Assembly: GCA_021780015.1 (NCBI GenBank) | Contig: JAJXZN010000259.1 | Span: forward strand, 1-9,531 | Source: Pseudomonadota bacterium | GTDB lineage: Bacteria > Pseudomonadota > Alphaproteobacteria > Rhizobiales > Beijerinckiaceae | DNA length: 9,531 nt | Direction of reading: 5' to 3' | Shown here: piece by piece, positions 6,270 through 9,531 of the stretch | Position numbering within the stretch: position 1 is the stretch's first letter | Layout: each line of letters starts with the position of its first letter | The notes under the pieces: generated by a model | Told to the model about the DNA's origin: nothing | Databases searched by the model: none | The model's input: the letters and a program-made list of their open reading frames with translations, nothing else | Translations under genes and position numbers: made by a program

Positions 6270-6599
6270 TCAGGATTGCTTCGGCGCATAGCCGAGCGCG
6301 AGCGTATCTTTCGCCGTCGCCGTCAATTTGGCGCGCAGCGGCGCCGCGAGTCTCGCGAGCAGCCAAGGCAGAACGATCTCGATGCGGACGCTGTCGACCG
6401 ACACATCAATGCGCGCCTTCGCTTCCTGCGCCAGCGCGACGACGCGGATATTCGCCGTATCGCCCGTCCAGACGATCTCCGAATAGGCGAATTTATTGAT
6501 GTATTCCTGCTTGAGACGGTCGATTTCCGCAGCAATGCGCCGGCGCGCCTCGTCGGCGCCGAGGTTATGCGGGACGGCAATGACGATTGAATCCGACAT
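6270..6599 (-). CDS. Polyhydroxyalkanoic acid system family protein
   Basis: This 109-residue protein resembles the small polyhydroxyalkanoate granule-region family (PHA_gran_rgn, putative polyhydroxyalkanoic acid system protein). The opening MSDSIVIAVPHNLGADEARR, with the sequence V-P-H-x-L-G-x-x-E-A, is the family signature; central strands IVWTGDTANIRVVAL and IDVSVDSVRIEIVLPW follow, ending in a helix (LLARLAAPLRAKLTATAKDT). The family is found next to PHA synthesis genes in some bacteria, but its biochemical role is not defined and no PHA genes lie nearby here. The likely ribosome binding site is GGTGGG, some 8-10 bases before the ATG. It lies 76 bases downstream of copD on the same strand, so co-transcription with copD is possible. 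Confidence in the family is good and in the function low. Confidence 0.82.
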   Translation of the reverse strand: MSDSIVIAVPHNLGADEARRRIAAEIDRLKQEYINKFAYSEIVWTGDTANIRVVALAQEAKARIDVSVDSVRIEIVLPWLLARLAAPLRAKLTATAKDTLALGYAPKQS

Positions 6600-6675
6600 G
6601 GACTTTTCCCACCTTTACGGCCCGAGTCTGGCCCGAGGCGGACGCTGAAGGCAAGCTCCAAAGCAACCTTTGCGG

Positions 6676-7557
6676 CTAATTCGGCGGCGGCGTCACGCCA
6701 AGAAGCGCGGCGGCGCCGATCACGATGATCCCGAGCGCCAATTCGGCGCTGATGCTTGCGGCAAGGCGCGCCGGCATGGCCCGCGAATGGGCGCCGAGCC
6801 GCGGCAAAGCGATGAAGCGATTGTATGAAGCCAAAGCCAGCATCAGCGCGACCAGCAACAGCTTGGTGATGAGAATTGCACCATAATCCGTTGCCGCGAG
6901 GCGACCGATATGGCCCGCTAGGCGGAACCAGGTATTGGCGAGGCCGCTCAACAGAATGAACACGACCGCAGCCGTCGCCAGCGTCGAATAGCGCGACAAG
7001 ACGGTGACGGTATCGGCCGGCGCAGCGCGCGCGCGCAGCGAAAAAAGCAGAACGGGCAGCCCGCCGACCCAGGCGGCGCCGGCCAGAACATGGGCGCCAT
7101 AGGCGGCGATCATCATCGCGCCGGAAAGATTGGCGCCACCATTGGCGGCATGGCCAAGCCAGGCTTGATCGATCAGCAAGCCGGCGGCGATCAGAAGCCA
7201 AGCCATAAACCGGATGCGCAGCGGCAAGACGATCGCAAGCACTGCCGCGGCGAGCAGGACGAGCCGGATAATGACGATCGGTCCGAACCGCGTTGCGAAA
7301 AAGAAGGCCTTGAGGGCACCGGGCGTCGCAGCTTCGCCGAAGCCGCCGACTATGTTGGCGATGAGCGCAGCGATCCAGACGAAGCCCGAGATCGCCGCGG
7401 TGATGGCGACGACATGCAACAGCCGATCGGTCGCATGAAAGACACGTGCCGCATGGGCGCCGCACGTCAGCAGGAACGCGAGCGGACACCCGAAGAGCGC
7501 GAAAAGCGCGGCAAAATGAACCCACCGCGCGGCAACGAGGATTTCGATCGTCGTCAT
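6676..7557 (-). CDS. copD: CopD family copper transport/resistance inner-membrane protein
   Basis: This 293-residue inner-membrane protein has about eight hydrophobic segments (roughly 5-30, 45-70, 92-112, 116-133, 147-172, 192-210, 227-247 and 268-288). CopD/PcoD/YcnJ family members act with CopC to bring copper across the inner membrane or to handle excess copper. Visible family features: an N-terminal helix with His14 (AARWVHFAALFALFGCPLAF), WLGHA with His136, AHVLAGAAWVGGLPVLL with His156 and Trp163, and KLLLVALMLALASYNRF near 232-248. It follows copC on the same strand with 65 bases between them, but an intrinsic terminator lies in that gap and I see no strong ribosome binding site before the ATG, so expression may be lower than that of copC. 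Uptake versus resistance cannot be decided from sequence. Confidence 0.9.
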   Translation of the reverse strand: MTTIEILVAARWVHFAALFALFGCPLAFLLTCGAHAARVFHATDRLLHVVAITAAISGFVWIAALIANIVGGFGEAATPGALKAFFFATRFGPIVIIRLVLLAAAVLAIVLPLRIRFMAWLLIAAGLLIDQAWLGHAANGGANLSGAMMIAAYGAHVLAGAAWVGGLPVLLFSLRARAAPADTVTVLSRYSTLATAAVVFILLSGLANTWFRLAGHIGRLAATDYGAILITKLLLVALMLALASYNRFIALPRLGAHSRAMPARLAASISAELALGIIVIGAAALLGVTPPPN

Positions 7558-7586
7558 CGGATAGACAAACTGATGGTGCGAAAAAG

Positions 7587-7613
7587 CTCGCGCCGGGAGT
7601 GAACCGGCGCGAG
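7587..7613 (-). terminator. Intrinsic terminator or attenuator between copC and copD
   Basis: CTCGCGCCGG and CCGGCGCGAG form a perfect 10-bp GC-rich stem with a 7-base loop. On the minus strand the stem is followed one base later by TTTTT, a textbook Rho-independent terminator. It lies 10 bases after the copC stop and about 30 bases before the copD start, so it should end most copC transcripts and let only a fraction reach copD. Confidence 0.8.
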
Positions 7614-7622
7614 GCGCTTCGA

Positions 7623-7982
7623 TTATGGGGAGATCGTGAACTTATACGTGCCTTGCGTGCGGTGTGTATCGACCGATACGACGTGCCAGCTGACGCTATA
7701 CGTGCCGGGCTTCAGTGCATGAATAAGCCGCACATGCAGCGAGTTCGCCGGGCCGAACACCGGACTTCCGATCGCAACGGCGCCAGATGGGCCGCTGACG
7801 CGTACGCCCGAAAAGGCCGGCACGATGTCTTCGGTAAAGGTCAGCTCCAACTCGACAGGGGATGAGCCCATCGTCGTGCCGACACTTGGTACCGCATGAT
7901 CGAGAAAGGCATGCGCGAAGGCTGCGGTGGGCAGGATTGCGGCGAGGCAGACCGCGCCAATAAAAAGCAAAGTGCGTTGCAT
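7623..7982 (-). CDS. copC: CopC family periplasmic copper-binding protein
   Basis: This 119-residue protein has a signal peptide (MQRTLLFIGAVCLAAILPTA, cleavage after AFA at residue 23), so the mature protein begins with His24 (HAFLDHAVP). CopC is a small periplasmic beta-barrel that hands copper to CopD. In the family the mature N-terminal His, with an Asp and a His in a D-x-H motif, binds Cu(II); here these are His24, Asp105 and His107 (SWHVVSVDTHRTQGTYKF). I see no Met/His-rich Cu(I) loop, which suggests the Cu(II)-only subtype. The frame opens at a TTG at 7997, but AAGGG with 7-base spacing points to the ATG at 7982-7980; an ATG at 7988 is the alternative. The gene starts 11 bases after the stop of the upstream partial gene, so translation is probably coupled. 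A terminator follows. Confidence 0.92.
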   Translation of the reverse strand: MQRTLLFIGAVCLAAILPTAAFAHAFLDHAVPSVGTTMGSSPVELELTFTEDIVPAFSGVRVSGPSGAVAIGSPVFGPANSLHVRLIHALKPGTYSVSWHVVSVDTHRTQGTYKFTISP

Positions 7983-7993
7983 GATCATACCCT

Positions 7994-8180
7994 TCAATAT
8001 CTGGCGAGGGGGGAGACGGGGGCGCTGAAGAGCGGCTTGCCGATCGTTGTCGGGGCCACGTCGTCAAGGAAAATATCGAGGACGGCAAGCGCGCCGACAT
8101 GATGGCCGCTCGCCCGGTTGATCGGAATCTGCGCCATCACCCCGATCTCGAAATATTGGCCGATATAATAGAGCGATGGG
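7994..8180 (-). CDS. C-terminal fragment of an unidentified gene upstream of copC (5' part missing)
   Basis: About 60 residues remain, running from roughly SLYYIGQYFEIG through VMAQIPINRASGHHVGALAV and LDIFLDDVAPTTIGKPLF to the stop at 7996-7994. Codon use and GC (about 60%) match the copper genes. The alternating hydrophobic strands (QYFEIGVMAQIPI, ALAVLDIFL) suggest a beta-rich, probably exported protein, and its place directly before copC suggests a role in copper handling, but I do not recognise the family. The open frame continues rightward to 9364, yet beyond about 8180 it is merely antisense to the TPP enzyme and has the composition of an antisense shadow. The true N-terminus is therefore lost at the join. 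Its last codons lie 11 bases from the copC start. Confidence 0.65.
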
Positions 8181-8190
8181 CCGACGACGC
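8165..8190. other. Composition and gene-content breakpoint (likely chimeric join)
   Basis: To the left is the 3' end of a minus-strand gene in a 60% GC background; to the right is a plus-strand enzyme already in the middle of its fold, in a 67-85% GC background (single 60-base lines counted by hand). No insertion sequence, repeat, tRNA or recombination site is seen at the point. The exact base is uncertain within about 20 positions. Confidence 0.7.
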
Positions 8191-9181
8191 CCCCTTCAAC
8201 CGGGCCGAGGGGCGCGGAGACCGCGGGATCATCGCGGCCGGCTTCGCCCATCGCAAGCTGCTCGACGTGATCGGCGAGGCGCCCCGGGATGACCTCCGCG
8301 TCCTGAAGCTGGGCGTGCTCTTCCCGCTGCCGCGCGAGACGGTCGGCCGGTTCCTCGCCGGCTGCCGCGAGGCCCTGATCCTCGAGGAGAACGAGCCATT
8401 CCTGGAGGTCGCGATCAAGGCCCTGGCCCACGACCTCGGGGCCCCGGTGCGGATCCTCGGCAAGGCCACCGGCCACACCCGGCGCGAGGGCGAGCTGTTC
8501 CGCTGGCAGATCCAGCAGGCGCTGGAGCGGTTCGTGCCGGGATTTGTCCCGGCCCGCACCTATCATGAGGCCGACGAGGCGTCCGAACGCCCGCCCCGGG
8601 AGAATTATTGCGCCGGCTGCCGCTTCGGTGACGTCGTGGATGCCCTGAAAGAAGCGGCCGATCGGCTCGGGCAGGATCCGATGCTCGTCGGCGACCCGGG
8701 TTGCCTGGCGGCGGTGGGCGATCGGCTCGACGCCAAGTTCGCGATCGGCTCGGCGGTCGGCGTGGCCGACGGCCTGGCCCGCGCCGGGGTCCGCGACCGC
8801 GCCGTCGCCCTCTTCGGCGATTCGTCGTTCTTCCACACCACGATGCCGGCGATCGCCAACGCGGTCCATCACGGCAGCGACCTGTTGATGGTCGTGCTGG
8901 ACAACGGGGCGACGGTCACCTCGGGCTTCCAGCCCAACCCCGGCCAGCCGCGCGACGCCCTGGGCCGGCCCGCCCCGGCGCTCGACATCGAGCGGATCGC
9001 CCGGGCGATCGGCGTGGAGTCGACGGTCACCGTCGGCCCGGACGACCTGGATCGGCGGTTGCCCGAGGTCTTCCGCGAGGGGCTCTCCCGCCGCGGATTG
9101 GCCCTGATCGTCGTGCGGACCCCGTGCGGCCCGGCCGACGCCGGCGGCCACCGCGAGGCGGGATCGAGGCCAGGGGGCTGA
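8180..9181 (+). CDS. Indolepyruvate:ferredoxin oxidoreductase alpha-like TPP enzyme, N-terminus missing
   Basis: About 333 credible residues resemble the alpha subunit (IorA) of 2-oxoacid:ferredoxin oxidoreductases, which decarboxylate aryl pyruvates with thiamine diphosphate. The fragment begins inside the family (ADDAPFNRAEG, then GIIAAGFAHRKLL), which is the start of the middle domain. LKLGVLFPLP and ALILEENEPFLEVAIKALAH follow. The TPP domain starts at NYCAGCRFGDVVDALKEA and has the diphosphate motif GDSSFFHTT (near base 8815) running to LDNGATVTSGFQPNPG. The N-terminal pyrimidine-binding domain is missing because the join at about 8180 cuts it; the 27 codons from the ATG at 8099 are antisense to the copper-side gene. 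The C-terminal cysteine-rich ferredoxin domain of archaeal IorA is also absent: the frame stops soon after IVVRTPCGPADAGG. Strong G/C third positions set it apart from the genes on the left. Confidence 0.82.
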   Translation, partial: ADDAPFNRAEGRGDRGIIAAGFAHRKLLDVIGEAPRDDLRVLKLGVLFPLPRETVGRFLAGCREALILEENEPFLEVAIKALAHDLGAPVRILGKATGHTRREGELFRWQIQQALERFVPGFVPARTYHEADEASERPPRENYCAGCRFGDVVDALKEAADRLGQDPMLVGDPGCLAAVGDRLDAKFAIGSAVGVADGLARAGVRDRAVALFGDSSFFHTTMPAIANAVHHGSDLLMVVLDNGATVTSGFQPNPGQPRDALGRPAPALDIERIARAIGVESTVTVGPDDLDRRLPEVFREGLSRRGLALIVVRTPCGPADAGGHREAGSRPGG

Positions 9182-9190
9182 CGGATATTC

Positions 9191-9214
9191 GGGCCGGGCC
9201 GGGCCGGGCCGGGC
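9191..9214 (+). repeat. GGGCC tandem repeat with G-quadruplex pattern
   Basis: Four copies of GGGCC plus GGGC give five G3 tracts separated by two-base loops, starting 10 bases after the TPP-enzyme stop. The strand fits a simple G-quadruplex pattern and the unit can also self-pair through GGCC. It lies between convergent genes, where it might affect transcription ends, or it is just GC-rich slippage. Confidence 0.6.
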
Positions 9215-9279
9215 GATCGCCGTCGTCTGGCCGATGCCGACGCCGTCGCCGTTCCGGGGATCGGCCCGCCGGGGCAGGC

Positions 9280-9528
9280 TCAATCCGGGCCCCCTTCGCT
9301 CGCGATCCGGACGAACACCCGCCCGTCGTGGACGTTGACGTCGATCTCGTCGGCCTCGTTCCACCTCAGTGCGGCCTCGACGTAGATGTACCCACCCCCC
9401 TGCCAGCGTCGTACGCCGCCGGAGCCGTCGCGGGCGGACGGATTCCCGTCCCGCATCCCTTCGATGTGCCGCACGAGTTGCCGGACCGCGGCGATCAGGC
9501 CGCTCCGGTCGTCCGCGCCGTCCGGCAT
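9280..9528 (-). CDS. Small unidentified protein, possibly 5'-partial
   Basis: An 82-residue frame opens at an ATG 4 bases from the window edge, so the real start may lie outside. I do not recognise the protein. The N-terminal half is helical and charged (LIAAVRQLVRHIEGM); the second half is strand-like (GGYIYVEAALRWNEADEID, then VNVHDGRVFVRI), with a faint likeness to the end of Hsp20/alpha-crystallin-type beta sandwiches. It shares the very high GC of the TPP enzyme and converges on it across 98 bases. Coding is plausible rather than certain, since long open frames come cheaply at this GC content. Confidence 0.45.
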   Translation of the reverse strand: MPDGADDRSGLIAAVRQLVRHIEGMRDGNPSARDGSGGVRRWQGGGYIYVEAALRWNEADEIDVNVHDGRVFVRIASEGGPD

Positions 9529-9531
9529 CGC

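Noticed and set aside
8099..8179. ATG at 8099 as start of the TPP enzyme
   Set aside because: The first 27 codons are the complement of the gene before copC and do not resemble the enzyme family. Using this start would hide the join.
7994..9364. 456-codon minus-strand open frame
   Set aside because: Only its last 60 or so residues look like a protein. The rest is antisense to the TPP enzyme, whose motifs are clear.

Overview
The window looks like a piece of an alphaproteobacterial chromosome (Hyphomicrobiales/Rhizobiales, perhaps Beijerinckiaceae or Methylocystaceae-like), joined near base 8180 to sequence of a different origin. The alphaproteobacterial call rests on the DnaA N-terminus, the exonuclease plus ATP-dependent ligase pair, a polyhydroxyalkanoate-system protein, a Gly/Trp/Tyr-rich secreted protein of a kind common in that order, and about 60-63% GC. 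No ribosomal RNA or long marker gene is present to fix the genus.

Left part (1-1345). The 5' end of dnaA runs off the left edge on the minus strand. Behind it lies almost 1 kb without a convincing gene. This stretch is AT-richer than its surroundings (two 60-base lines that I counted by hand gave 43-47% GC) and holds several dyads, including one about 45 bases upstream of the dnaA start. I found no DnaA boxes in it, so I do not call it an origin.

Centre-left (1346-5000, all minus strand). A translationally coupled pair encodes a metallo-beta-lactamase-fold DNA exonuclease and an ATP-dependent DNA ligase. These are two members of the conserved Lhr-helicase-associated DNA damage cluster; lhr and pdeM are not beside them here. 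Upstream lie a small membrane-anchored or secreted protein of unknown function and a secreted Gly/Trp/Tyr-rich repeat protein.

Centre-right (5001-7997). A divergent intergenic region leads into a plus-strand TPR methyltransferase, which may be preceded by an eight-codon upstream ORF. It converges, with 3 bases between stop codons, on a minus-strand gene set read right to left: an unknown gene (only its 3' end remains), copC, copD and a polyhydroxyalkanoic-acid-system protein. CopC and CopD form a copper handling or uptake pair. An intrinsic terminator lies between copC and copD and probably lowers copD expression.

Right part (about 8180-9531). GC rises to roughly 67-85% in hand-counted lines, and the gene content changes to an indolepyruvate:ferredoxin oxidoreductase alpha-like TPP enzyme lacking its N-terminus and a small unknown protein. 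The style recalls Planctomycetes such as Isosphaeraceae, but that is an impression only. Two unrelated genes on opposite strands are both cut at the same point with no mobile element, so a chimeric assembly join is the most economical explanation. Recent horizontal transfer or a rearrangement is the alternative.

I see no CRISPR array, insertion sequence, rRNA or convincing tRNA. Nothing here forces the conclusion of a new multi-gene system. The items most worth a second look are the join at about 8180, the dnaA upstream region, the copC/copD terminator and the two secreted proteins of unknown role.
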